Made by a program: the position numbers and the translations under genes. 64,000 nucleotides of DNA, taken from assembly GCF_018399035.1 (NCBI RefSeq), contig NZ_CP073760.1:558001-622000 (forward strand), given 5' to 3'. This document shows positions 28,433 to 36,572 of this stretch, one piece after another. The DNA comes from Thiocapsa sp. (GTDB taxonomy: Bacteria > Pseudomonadota > Gammaproteobacteria > Chromatiales > Chromatiaceae). Below the pieces are notes generated by a model. It was not told the DNA's origin. It made no database searches and was given only the letters and a program-made list of their open reading frames with translations. How positions within the stretch are numbered: position 1 is the stretch's first letter; each line of letters opens with the position of its first letter.

Positions 28433-28657
28433 ATGAACAGCACCATCGGAGGAAACCTCCGTCACCTGCGCAAGCGATCCGGTCGGACCCAAGCCGAGGT
28501 GGCCAAGCGCGCCGGCACCTCGCAAGCCTGGATCTGCCGCCTCGAGACCGGCGACGCCAACCCGACCCTCGCCAGCCTGCGCCGCATCGCCCGCGCTCTG
28601 GATGTCCAGGTCGTGGATCTGCTGCAACGCCGCCCCGAGCAGGCGCGCCCGACATGA
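28433..28657 (+). CDS. Small XRE-family DNA-binding protein
   Basis: A 74-residue protein that is almost entirely one helix-turn-helix domain: GGNLRHLRKRSGRTQAEVAK, then AGTSQAWICRLETGDANPT and LASLRRIARALDVQVVDLL. Start ATG 28433, with GGAG upstream. Its stop overlaps the next start (ATGA), so it is coupled to the replication-type gene that follows and may autoregulate this operon. Confidence 0.85.
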   Translation: MNSTIGGNLRHLRKRSGRTQAEVAKRAGTSQAWICRLETGDANPTLASLRRIARALDVQVVDLLQRRPEQARPT

Positions 28658-29451
28658 GCCGAGCGGCACGCGATTGGGCTTGGGACTGCCGCGGACTGAC
28701 GCTCGCTCAGCGGCTGGTGCTGCTCGCGCTGGCCGAGTATGCCGACGAAGGGGGAGAGCAGTGTTTCCCCTCCCTCGCACTCCTGGAATGGATGACGGAG
28801 CTCAGCCGCCGCGGTATCACCAAAGCCTTGGGCGGGCTCGATGGCACCCTGATCGAGCGCGCGAGAGGCGGACCCGGACGAGCGACTCACTACCGGCTTC
28901 TGTTGTCCGCCTCGCAGAAGGATCAAGGGTGCCAAAGGAATCGGGAACCCAGTGCCCTATCCGGGAGGAGGGAGCAGCGTGCCTTAGGAAACACCGTGCC
29001 CATGGGTAGGGAACCCGGTTCCTCTTTGATAGGGAACACAGTTCCCCCGGACCGGTATATGAACCGTCATGGAGCCGTGAGTGAGCCGTCAGTGCTGCAC
29101 GGCGACGACGCTTCCGCAGCGGAACGCCCCGGCATCCGCGGGGGAGGGCGCACACCCATCCCGCCCGACTGGCAGCCCAGCCAACGGGTCTTCGACTGGG
29201 CCGCCAAGCACGGCATGACCCGCACCTGGGCCGCGGCTCAGGTCGACGAGTTCGTCGTCTACTGGACGGACACCGGCACACAACGCGACAGCTGGGACGC
29301 GACCTTCATCAACCGACTGCGGACCCTGCAGGCAAGCGACGCGACGAGGCAAGACCATGAGCCGGAGCCAAGATTGGCCGACAAGGATTACAGCGTCGGG
29401 GCCACCCCCCTCGATCAGATCCCTTGGCTCATCCCCGATCCTCTCGGCTGA
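28654..29451 (+). CDS. Replication initiator-like protein: winged helix plus DnaT-like domain
   Basis: A 265-residue protein. The N-terminal domain is a phage-O/RepA-type winged helix: LTLAQRLVLLALAEYADEGG, CFPSLALLEWMTELSRRGIT and KALGGLDGTLIERA. The C-terminal region (about 165-235) matches the DnaT ssDNA-binding domain: PPDWQPSQRVFDWAAKHGM and DEFVVYWTDTGTQRDSWDA. Between them is a disordered linker with three near-repeats of GNTVP. Such proteins load the DnaC-type helicase loader, which is the next gene. The start ATG overlaps the XRE stop. Initiation on a phage or integrative element is the likely role. Confidence 0.8.
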   Translation: MSRAARDWAWDCRGLTLAQRLVLLALAEYADEGGEQCFPSLALLEWMTELSRRGITKALGGLDGTLIERARGGPGRATHYRLLLSASQKDQGCQRNREPSALSGRREQRALGNTVPMGREPGSSLIGNTVPPDRYMNRHGAVSEPSVLHGDDASAAERPGIRGGGRTPIPPDWQPSQRVFDWAAKHGMTRTWAAAQVDEFVVYWTDTGTQRDSWDATFINRLRTLQASDATRQDHEPEPRLADKDYSVGATPLDQIPWLIPDPLG

Positions 29452-30115
29452 GGATCTGGCCGCGGTCGGGCGAGCCGAGGTCAACCAACTCGCCGCCGAG
29501 CGGCTCCGAGCGGCCCAGGCACACCTCGAGCGGGCCGTCGGGAGCTGTGGGATTCCGCGCCGCTTCCTGGACCGGACCTTCGACGGCTACGTGGCGCACA
29601 CCCGGGCACAGCGAGAGGCCCTGGCGGTGTGCCGCGGCTACGCACAGCGCTTCGAGGCGCTCAGACAGCGGGGCAGCTCGCTGCTGCTGGTCGGCGGCCC
29701 CGGGACCGGCAAGACCCATCTCGCCTGCGCGATCCTCACCGAGGTGATCCGCACCGGCCGCACGGGGCTCCTGATGTCCATCTCCGGGGCGCTGCGGATG
29801 CTGCGCGACGCCTACTCGCCGGTCGCCAAGCGCTCGGAGATCGAGAGCTTCGCCCTGCTCACCACCCCTGACCTGCTCGTGCTCGACGAAGTCGGTGTCG
29901 CGATCGGCACCGACACCAAGCGCCGCGCCATGCTCTTCGACGTGCTCAATGCCCGCTACGGGGAGATGCGCCCCACCATTCTGATCGGCAACCTGACCGC
30001 CGCCGAGATGGAGACCTACCTCGGAGAGCGCATCATGGACCGGTTGCTGGAGACCGGTTCCCCCATCGTGTCGTTCACCTGGCCGAGTTATCGGCGCAGT
30101 GGGGGTCGGAGCTGA
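29357..30115 (+). CDS. DnaC/IstB-like helicase-loader ATPase
   Basis: A 252-residue AAA+ protein. Walker A is GGPGTGKTH (residues 113-121), Walker B LLVLDEVGVAIGTD and sensor I ILIGNLTAAE, all as in DnaC; the RRFLDRTFDGY segment before the ATPase is also typical. It probably loads the replicative helicase at an origin recognised by the upstream protein. The annotated start overlaps that gene by 95 bp; a later start is possible, since the first 30 residues carry no conserved feature. Confidence 0.85.
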   Translation: MSRSQDWPTRITASGPPPSIRSLGSSPILSAEDLAAVGRAEVNQLAAERLRAAQAHLERAVGSCGIPRRFLDRTFDGYVAHTRAQREALAVCRGYAQRFEALRQRGSSLLLVGGPGTGKTHLACAILTEVIRTGRTGLLMSISGALRMLRDAYSPVAKRSEIESFALLTTPDLLVLDEVGVAIGTDTKRRAMLFDVLNARYGEMRPTILIGNLTAAEMETYLGERIMDRLLETGSPIVSFTWPSYRRSGGRS

Positions 30116-30251
30116 TCGCAGCGATCTCCGATGATGGCGCGCACACGAACTGATGAGGAGCGGGCACGTCGCCGAGGCGGCAGGCTTGCAATGGTCAAGA
30201 CGACGACGATTCCGGAGGTGAGTCGTCGATGCGTCGTTGGCGAGACCAAGC

Positions 30252-30725
30252 TCACCCGGCCCGCACTACCCCCGACACCACCCCGAGGATCTCCACCTCG
30301 CCCTCCTCGAACACCAACGGGGCCATGGCGTCGTTCGCCGGCTGCAGGCGGATCCCCTCGGGCTCGCGATAGAAGCGCTTGAGGGTGACCTGATAGCCGT
30401 CGATGCGGGCCACCACCGTCTCGCCGTTCTCCGCCGTCGGACGTTGCTCCACGACCACCAGATCGCCGGTGTCGATGCCGTCGTCGGTCATGGAGTCGCC
30501 GCGCACGTACAGGGCAAAGCTGCGATCGGCCGCATGCCGCTTTATGAGACGGGCCGGGACCGTCAGCGTCTCGCGCTCCTCGACCGCGACCACCGGCTGA
30601 CCGGCGCTGACCAGGCCGAGCAGCGGCAGCTCGACGGTAAGCTCCTCGCTCGGGTTGAGCGGCTCCAAGTCGGGGTGCCAGGTGGGACGCACCTGTCTAC
30701 GGATCGGTTGCAACACATCGTCCAT
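30252..30725 (-). CDS. S24-family LexA/UmuD-like self-processing peptidase
   Basis: A 157-residue protein. The S24 catalytic Ser is in VRGDSMTDDG (Ser78) and the Lys in YQVTLKRFYRE (Lys116). An Ala-Gly cleavage site is present at LVSAGQPV (41-42). The N-terminal 40 residues are too short for a helix-turn-helix, so this is closer to UmuD or to a free-standing peptidase than to LexA/CI. RecA-stimulated cleavage would be expected on DNA damage. It faces the replication genes across a 136-bp gap. Confidence 0.85.
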   Translation of the reverse strand: MDDVLQPIRRQVRPTWHPDLEPLNPSEELTVELPLLGLVSAGQPVVAVEERETLTVPARLIKRHAADRSFALYVRGDSMTDDGIDTGDLVVVEQRPTAENGETVVARIDGYQVTLKRFYREPEGIRLQPANDAMAPLVFEEGEVEILGVVSGVVRAG

Positions 30726-31009
30726 GTCGATCTCCTGGAGGTGATGGTTTGTTCGTGGAGTTTAGCCGCAGATTCGCGATCATGCGCGCCCAATGCCTGC
30801 TGAATCCTGCAATTCGCCGTCGAGATCAAGAACGCGGTCCGACCCGAACACGGCCCCGGGCAATGCGGCCTGCGTGTTCACGATGACGTCGCACGCCATC
30901 TCGACCAGCCGTGTCAGACGCGACCCTGGAGCGATGCGACGTACGACCACGCTGGAGCGTGGTAGTCAGAAGAAACGAGTGTTGGACGGGCTGCTATTGC
31001 ATGAGGGGT
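30726..31009. other. Gap at probable right edge of the tRNA-Ser element
   Basis: A minus-strand stretch around 30790-30910 reads like the tail of a protein (MACDVIVNTQAALPGAVFGS, then DRVLDLDGELQDS), but no start or domain can be assigned. No copy of the tRNA-Ser 3' end was found here, so the right attachment site is not located. Confidence 0.3.
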
Positions 31010-31816
31010 TCAATGCCGCGCGGCTTCCATCTCGGCACAGGTTTCGAGGACCGCCGCGACGATCGCGTCGGCCATGACCGCACGATGCGCCGCCGAACCG
31101 AGGCGCTTCTCCTCGTCGCGGTTGACGATGATCCCGGCTTCAAGCAGCACAGCGGGCATGCTTGCCGTACGCAGCACAGCTAGGCCGTCGAATCGGTATA
31201 GGCCCAGCTCCGGGTTCAGCAGCGGTCGGTTCTCGCCGGGGATAGGCTCCGCGTGATGCAGCGTCGGCACAAACCCCCGCGCCCGCAACTCGCGGCCCAG
31301 CCGTTGCCCGAAGGCTAGGCTGTCGGTGAAGCGTGGGTTTTGCTCGGAGACGAACAGTGAAAAGCCGGCGAAGCGGTCGCTGTAACGGCGAGTCTCGCCG
31401 TCGAACTCCCAGCCCGACAGATATTGCGGCTGCACCGAGTCGTGATGCACGGACAAAAAGAGCTGCGCCCCGGCGTCGGCGGCGATGCGGGTGCGGCCGG
31501 TGAGGGTCAGCCGTCCGCGGGCGCGGTCGGCGACGATGAACGCGCGTTTTAGGCCCATTGCATGCAGAGCCGCCTCGACGTCGCGGGCAAGCCTCTCGTT
31601 GAAGTCGTACTCCGGCACGCCGCGGGCGCTGATGGCCCCAGGCTCCTGCGGGGTGTGGCCTATATCGATGGCGACGGCAAAGCCCCCGGCATCACAGCTA
31701 GCGGCGACGCCTTGGACTTGCGCCGCCGCAGACGCCTCCACCGCCGCTTGGTCGGCATAGACAGCCGGGCTCGTCAGCACCAGCATCAGCAACAACAAGG
31801 CGCGAGGAGGCATCAT
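31010..31816 (-). CDS. N-acetylmuramoyl-L-alanine amidase (Amidase_3), secreted
   Basis: A 268-residue protein with a signal peptide (MMPPRALLLLMLVLTSPAVY, cleavage near ADQA). The Amidase_3 zinc site is visible: AIDIGHTPQ (His54), YDFNERLARDVE (Glu), FLSVHHDSVQ (His) and the catalytic Glu in AVLLEAGIIVN. It cleaves the amide between MurNAc and the stem peptide in the periplasm. The start ATG overlaps the stop of the upstream kinase (ATGA), so a kinase and a wall hydrolase are translated together, suggesting the kinase controls envelope remodelling (inference). Confidence 0.93.
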   Translation of the reverse strand: MMPPRALLLLMLVLTSPAVYADQAAVEASAAAQVQGVAASCDAGGFAVAIDIGHTPQEPGAISARGVPEYDFNERLARDVEAALHAMGLKRAFIVADRARGRLTLTGRTRIAADAGAQLFLSVHHDSVQPQYLSGWEFDGETRRYSDRFAGFSLFVSEQNPRFTDSLAFGQRLGRELRARGFVPTLHHAEPIPGENRPLLNPELGLYRFDGLAVLRTASMPAVLLEAGIIVNRDEEKRLGSAAHRAVMADAIVAAVLETCAEMEAARH

Positions 31817-33495
31817 CCACCCGACAGCGCCCGTTGCTCGGCTAGCAACTCGGCGAGCCGTTGCTCCGTCATGTCCTGCAGGCACGCCGCATTGGCGGCC
31901 GCATTGGCGTTGGCGCAACCCGTGTTCCGCCGCTTCAGCCAGTCCCGCTGCTCGGACCTGATGAGCGCGAAGCTGCCGCCGGAAAGTCGGACGCGCAGGT
32001 CATTGTAAACGGCGCCCATAACGGCGTCGGCCCTGGCGGCGCCAGCATTGCCGCAGATCAACCGCTCGTTGGCCGTCTCGGCGCCGCGGCACCAAGTGGG
32101 CGTTGTGAGGCCGGCGTATTCCGGCGGGTACAGAACGGAGCCGAGCGCCGGATCGGGTGCTGAATAGGTATTCACCGGTGGAGCCTCGGCGCGAGCCGGC
32201 GCGGCGGCCTGTGCCCGCTCTTCCGCCGCACGCCGCTCGCGCAGCAAGCGCAGGCGGTCCTCCTCAAACTCACGGGCGCGCCCCGATTCTTCAATCTCGG
32301 TATGTGCTGGTGCAGCGCTTGCGCGCGCCGCTTCAGACGACGTTGTCCAATCGCCGAAGATTGCCATCAGCACGATGCTGACGATCGCCATCGACAAGAC
32401 CCCAAAGAAGAACGTTACTGGATTGGCCCCTGCTGATCGATCATTGTCTGATGTTTCCTCTGCAGACGCGGGTGGAGGTGGTTGTGCTACCTGACCGCGG
32501 CCGGGGGGCGTAAGCGTCCATGACGCTGCCGGTTCCTGCAGTGCCTGCTGAAACTCGGCGATGCCGGAGTAGCGGTCGCCGGCCCTGACCGCAAGCGCTT
32601 TCAAAAGTACCCTTTCCTGAGTTGATGCTATGACCGCGCCGAGTTTCGAAGGTGGCACGATCTCATCCTGATCCAGCCGATCGAGCGCCTCGGGCGGAAC
32701 GGATCCGGTAATCGCGCGGTAGAGCGTCGCGGCCAGACCATAGACATCCGTCCAAGGCCCTTGCTTGCCGCGCGTTCGGTACTGCTCCTCAGGGGCATAG
32801 CCGGGTTTGAGAATGATCGAGAGGCTCCGACTGTGCTCGCCGGCGGCGAATCGTGCCGCGCCGAAGTCGAGCAGTTTGATGCGGCCGTCGCGGCTCAAGT
32901 AAATGTTGTCCGGCGCCAGATCGCGATGCAGCAGACCTTCCTTGTGGACCGCGCGCAAGGCATCCATCACCGGCGTCAGCAGCTTGATGGCCGCATCCAT
33001 AGGGATGCGGCCGTTCGGTTGCTGCGCCAAGTGGTCCTTGAACGTCAGCCCGTCGACATAGTCCATTACACAATAGCCGGTGCCGTGCGCGCGGAAGAAG
33101 CTCTTGACGGTCACGATACCGGGATGCTGATCGAACCGGGCGAGTGCACGGGCCTCGTCCAGGAAGCGGTCCAGCCCGTAGGCGAATTGCTCCCCGGCTG
33201 GACCGGAGTAGACCGCCAGACTGACCCCGTCCGGGGCGCGCGTGGCGCAGTCGCGCGGCAGGTATTCCTTGATCGCCAGGCGCAGATGAAGATTCTCGTC
33301 CCGGGCCAGATAGGTGATGCCGAAGCCGCCGTGGCCCAGCACCCGGCCGATGCGGTAGCGGCCGTCGAGCAAGGTGCCGAGAGCGAGCGCCGGGGGCGGG
33401 TTTTCCGCGCCAGGCCGCCACCCACAAGATGGGCATTGACATTGGGGAGCGGCCAGGGGCTCGAAGCAGTGAGAACAAAGATTAGAAGCGGGCAT
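31813..33495 (-). CDS. Zinc ribbon-Ser/Thr kinase-TM-LprI-like (DUF1311) protein
   Basis: A 560-residue protein from ATG 33495 (a TTG six codons upstream is possible). The N-terminal zinc ribbon has CSHC (7-10) and CPSC (21-24). The Hanks-type kinase has a glycine loop GHGGFG (54-59), Lys76 (LRLAIKEYL), catalytic LLHRDLAPDN and LLDFGAAR. A TM helix (FFFGVLSMAIVSIVLMAIFG) follows, then a charged coiled segment and a periplasmic LprI-like domain with paired Cys (CRGAETANERLICG, RDWLKRRNTGC). The topology implies outside sensing and inside phosphorylation. Unlike the three plus-strand paralogues it lacks DUF1566. Coupled to the amidase gene. Confidence 0.92.
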   Translation of the reverse strand: MPASNLCSHCFEPLAAPQCQCPSCGWRPGAENPPPALALGTLLDGRYRIGRVLGHGGFGITYLARDENLHLRLAIKEYLPRDCATRAPDGVSLAVYSGPAGEQFAYGLDRFLDEARALARFDQHPGIVTVKSFFRAHGTGYCVMDYVDGLTFKDHLAQQPNGRIPMDAAIKLLTPVMDALRAVHKEGLLHRDLAPDNIYLSRDGRIKLLDFGAARFAAGEHSRSLSIILKPGYAPEEQYRTRGKQGPWTDVYGLAATLYRAITGSVPPEALDRLDQDEIVPPSKLGAVIASTQERVLLKALAVRAGDRYSGIAEFQQALQEPAASWTLTPPGRGQVAQPPPPASAEETSDNDRSAGANPVTFFFGVLSMAIVSIVLMAIFGDWTTSSEAARASAAPAHTEIEESGRAREFEEDRLRLLRERRAAEERAQAAAPARAEAPPVNTYSAPDPALGSVLYPPEYAGLTTPTWCRGAETANERLICGNAGAARADAVMGAVYNDLRVRLSGGSFALIRSEQRDWLKRRNTGCANANAAANAACLQDMTEQRLAELLAEQRALSGG

Positions 33496-34170
33496 TGAGG
33501 TTATCCGTAACAATTCGTGCGAATCCAGTGCAATTTAAGACGGGCATTGTTGCACATGCCGAGCGGAAATGCGGTTCTCTTAGGATCTTCGGTACCTAGT
33601 ACCTGTTTCCATCTAATCTTTAACAAGCATGACGTTATGAATTTTTTATAAGTCTGATTATCACTTTAATCCCCTGCGTTCAGGGATCTGGTCTCACCGA
33701 GGATGAGCGGATTTCGTCAGTACCGGAAGGGTGGTCGTCTCGGCCATCTGATGAAACCGTACCTGCTTTCGCTCACCGCCACGCGCAGCCCCGGATCCAC
33801 CGACACGCAGGCAATGCCTTTGCCGATTTACTCGATATGCAGCTTCAAGATCGAGTAGACCTTCCCGGCATGCGGGATGGTTCAACCGCACAGCACCCGA
33901 CGGCGAATCCCGTCGATCTGCCGCTCGCCATGGGCGATGACGGGGTTGAGCGGTTCGAGTTGTATGCTCGGAGACTGAGCGATCAGCGCCAGACTGCTCA
34001 GGCGGGAAAGACAAGGCCGCCATAGCAATAGTTGTGTACGAAAACTCCACGGCTCGTCATCCGTCGTCGACATCAAGCCATCCGACATAGTCAGTCAGCA
34101 AGACAGGCGCCTTATGATAAAGTCTCGGCGTCACGGCCAGACGCCCACGTCTTAGGGATCAACTGCCTCA
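33496..34170. other. Intergenic region between divergent kinase genes, with IS remnant
   Basis: An AT-rich part (33590-33680) may hold promoters for the minus-strand kinase operon. The rest contains the transposase fragment annotated at 33700-34025. No intact gene is seen. Confidence 0.45.
33700..34025 (-). pseudogene. Decayed transposase fragment (ISNCY-like)
   Basis: One minus frame reads LEPLNPVIAHGERQIDGIRR, RVLCG, stop, TIPHAGKVYSILKLHIE, stop, IGKGIACVSVDPGLRVAVSE. The alternation HGERQIDxIRRRV, then IPHxxKVxSIxxxHxE and GKGxxxVxVxxGLRVAVSE fits DDE transposases of the ISNCY type. There are at least two internal stops. Family name from memory of the motif; inverted repeats not found. 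Confidence 0.55.
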
Positions 34171-35670
34171 ATGGACACCGCGCGCACCTCGCATTGCCCC
34201 CACTGCTTCGACGCACTGCCTTCCACACCCTGCGCGCACTGCGGCTGGGAGCCTGGCGCGGACAACCCGCCCCCGTCGCTGGCCTTGGGCACCCTGCTCG
34301 ACGGGCGCTACCGTATCGGCCGGGTGCTCGGACATGGCGGGTTCGGCATCACCTATCTGGCGCGGGACGAGAATCTGCAACTGCGTCTGGCGATCAAGGA
34401 GTATCTGCCGCGCGACTGTGCCACGCGCGCCCCGGACGGGGTGAGTCTGGCGATCTACTCCGGTCAGGCCGGCGAGCAATTCGCCTACGGACTGGAGCGT
34501 TTTCTGGAGGAGGCGCGCGCCCTCGCGCGTTTCGATCAACATCCCGGCATCGTTACCGTCAAGAGCTTCTTCCGTGCGCACGGCACCGGCTACTGCGTGA
34601 TGGACTATGTCGAGGGGCTGACCCTCAAACATTATCTGGAGATCCAGCCCGGCGGGCGCATCCCCGTCGATCAGGCGTGGCGGTTGCTGCAACCGGTGAT
34701 GGATGCCCTGCGCGCGGTCCACAAAGAAGGTTTGCTGCATCGCGACCTGGCGCCGGACAACATCTACATCACGCGCGACGGGCGGGTGAAGCTGCTCGAC
34801 TTCGGGGCGGCGCGCTTTGCGGCCGGGGAGCACAGCCGCAGTCTCTCCATCATCCTCAAACCCGGCTATGCCCCGGAGGAGCAGTACCGCAGCCGCGGCA
34901 AGCAGGGCCCGTGGACGGATGTCTATGGCCTGGCCGCGACTCTGTATCGCGCCATCACCGGGACCGTGCCGCCGGAGGCGCTGGATCGGCTGGACCAGGA
35001 TGATCTAGTTGCCCCGTCCCGGCTCGGGATTGCCATCACGGCGGGGCAGGAGGCGGTCTTGCTCAAGGCGTTGGCGGTGAAGGCCGACGCGCGGTATTCC
35101 AGCATGCAGGGCTTGCAGGAGGGTTGGCGGGAGGTCCGGAGCGTTCAGGCGAAGCCGCTGGCCAGCGCACCGACTCAGCCAACATCGCCCCAACTGATTT
35201 CCGGTCGCTACCGAGCGCTGGGTCCGAACGGCGCCATCATCGAAGACCTCACCACCGGGTTGCACTGGATGCGATGCAGCCTGGGCCAGCAGTGGAACGG
35301 CGTCGCCTGTGTCGGGATCGCGACGAAGCTGACATGGAAGAAAGCGCTACGGCAGGGTCGGGGACTGTCTTTCGCCGGCCAAACCGATTGGCGTGTGCCG
35401 ACGAAGGATGAGTTGCGGACCCTGGTCTATTGCTCCAGAGGCCGGCCCAAGACCTGGAATGACACCGGTGGTCGCTGTGAAGGTGATTACGAGCGCCCGA
35501 CGATCGATCAAGCCGCCTTCCCGGGTACGCCAGATTTCTGGTTCTGGTCTTCGTCGCCGCCTGCCTTCTTTTCGGTCAGCGCGTGGAGCGTTAATTTCGG
35601 CGGTGGCTACGTCAGCGACCGCTATAAGGACGGCATGAGATACGTTCGGCTCGTGCGCGCGGGAAAGTGA
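34171..35670 (+). CDS. Zinc ribbon-Ser/Thr kinase-DUF1566 protein, copy A (no TM)
   Basis: A 499-residue protein. Zinc ribbon CPHC (9-12) and CAHC (21-24); kinase domain ~48-310 with GHGGFG, Lys76, HRDLAPDN and LLDFGAAR. A short Ala/Pro linker leads directly to a DUF1566 (Lcl C-terminal) domain from ~345: DLTTGLHWMRCS, FAGQTDWRVPTKDELRTLV and FWSSSP, ending YVRLVRAGK. Unlike copies B and C there is no membrane helix, so the sensor would be cytosolic. The kinase part is nearly identical to copies B and C, but the final ~30 codons differ in a way suggesting DGR hypermutation. No strong RBS is seen before ATG 34171. Confidence 0.93.
   Translation: MDTARTSHCPHCFDALPSTPCAHCGWEPGADNPPPSLALGTLLDGRYRIGRVLGHGGFGITYLARDENLQLRLAIKEYLPRDCATRAPDGVSLAIYSGQAGEQFAYGLERFLEEARALARFDQHPGIVTVKSFFRAHGTGYCVMDYVEGLTLKHYLEIQPGGRIPVDQAWRLLQPVMDALRAVHKEGLLHRDLAPDNIYITRDGRVKLLDFGAARFAAGEHSRSLSIILKPGYAPEEQYRSRGKQGPWTDVYGLAATLYRAITGTVPPEALDRLDQDDLVAPSRLGIAITAGQEAVLLKALAVKADARYSSMQGLQEGWREVRSVQAKPLASAPTQPTSPQLISGRYRALGPNGAIIEDLTTGLHWMRCSLGQQWNGVACVGIATKLTWKKALRQGRGLSFAGQTDWRVPTKDELRTLVYCSRGRPKTWNDTGGRCEGDYERPTIDQAAFPGTPDFWFWSSSPPAFFSVSAWSVNFGGGYVSDRYKDGMRYVRLVRAGK
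35563..35643 (+). other. Putative DGR variable region, copy A
   Basis: This is the segment between the conserved FWSSSP and YVRLVR blocks. Aligned codon by codon with 38194-38280 (copy B) and 40709-40791 (copy C), changes fall on first and second positions of codons ending in C or T, while codons without adenine (TCG, GCG, TGG, TTC, GGC, GTC) are constant. This fits adenine-specific mutagenesis from AAC/AAT template codons. Confidence 0.65.
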
Positions 35671-36572
35671 TTTTGTGTTTCTTGTTCACCGCTTCAGCAA
35701 CCCGCCCGGGACGATCGTCGTGGGGAACGTCAGCGCCGAATCGGACCGGTTCGCGACCGCGGCGTGTCATCCGAGCGTCCACCGCGCTGCGGCAGGACAG
35801 TGAGTGCGGCCGGTTTGAACAGCGCGGTCTCTCTTGAGCGGGTGTCTTCTGATCGGGCAGCCCTCGGCGCTCCTATGGCCGTCCGCTGCATGGTCCGACG
35901 GCGATCCAGCGCGCGGTCTTGGGTTGATCCGGAAGGGTATCTGGTGACGCTTCAATCTCGGCGTCGCTCAAACCGATCGGTCGAGATCATGGCGTGTCGC
36001 CGCAGCCCGGTTTCCGTCCGCATGCCTACGATCGAGTCCGTCGGCGCCCGTGGCCCCTGTTGTCGGTGTTGTCTGCACCTTCACCATCTGCTAGCGTCTC
36101 CCCGAGCACGCCATCGTGTTCCGTCATAATGCACGTTGCGCGATAACAGCACTACGGTTAACCAGGGACGCACCAGGGTTTCCGCCGCACTCCCCCAATG
36201 CCCCCGGATTTGGCCGCTGCCGGCGAGATCCCGTCCGGCAGCGCCGGAGGAATGAAACCGCACCACAGGGCGAAGACAACCAGCCCGACCGCATCGCTTT
36301 GAAAGAATCTTCAGCGGGCTGGCCTTCGTCAACGCCAACGCGAAACATCGACGAGCAGGCCTTGCTCGTATCTCCGGCCATCGTGGCACGTGGCGCAGAG
36401 CGCCAGGGCATGCGTGACACCGCAGAGCGGGTGTCACGAGCGACTGATGTTTTGGGTGGCCGGTCTTACGAGCGATGCCGACGAGCACATGCCCCGCGTT
36501 GTGCTAGATTCGCCGAATCTCGGTTGACCGCCTCTGCCCCGAGTTGCTTCGTTTTCAGGATCACTTGCCCCA
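35671..36572. repeat. Non-coding spacer A-B, partly duplicated at 38307-39094
   Basis: Positions 35671-35905 repeat at 38307-38544 with scattered differences (for example GGGACGATCGTCGTGGGGAA in both). The last ~90 bp before kinase B repeat before kinase C. No intact gene is seen. The middle (35910-36480) has only chance frames plus a short stretch shared with 38915-39000 (GGCGAAGACAACCAGCC... / CGAAACATCGACGAGCA). It reads as debris of a tandem duplication. Confidence 0.6.
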
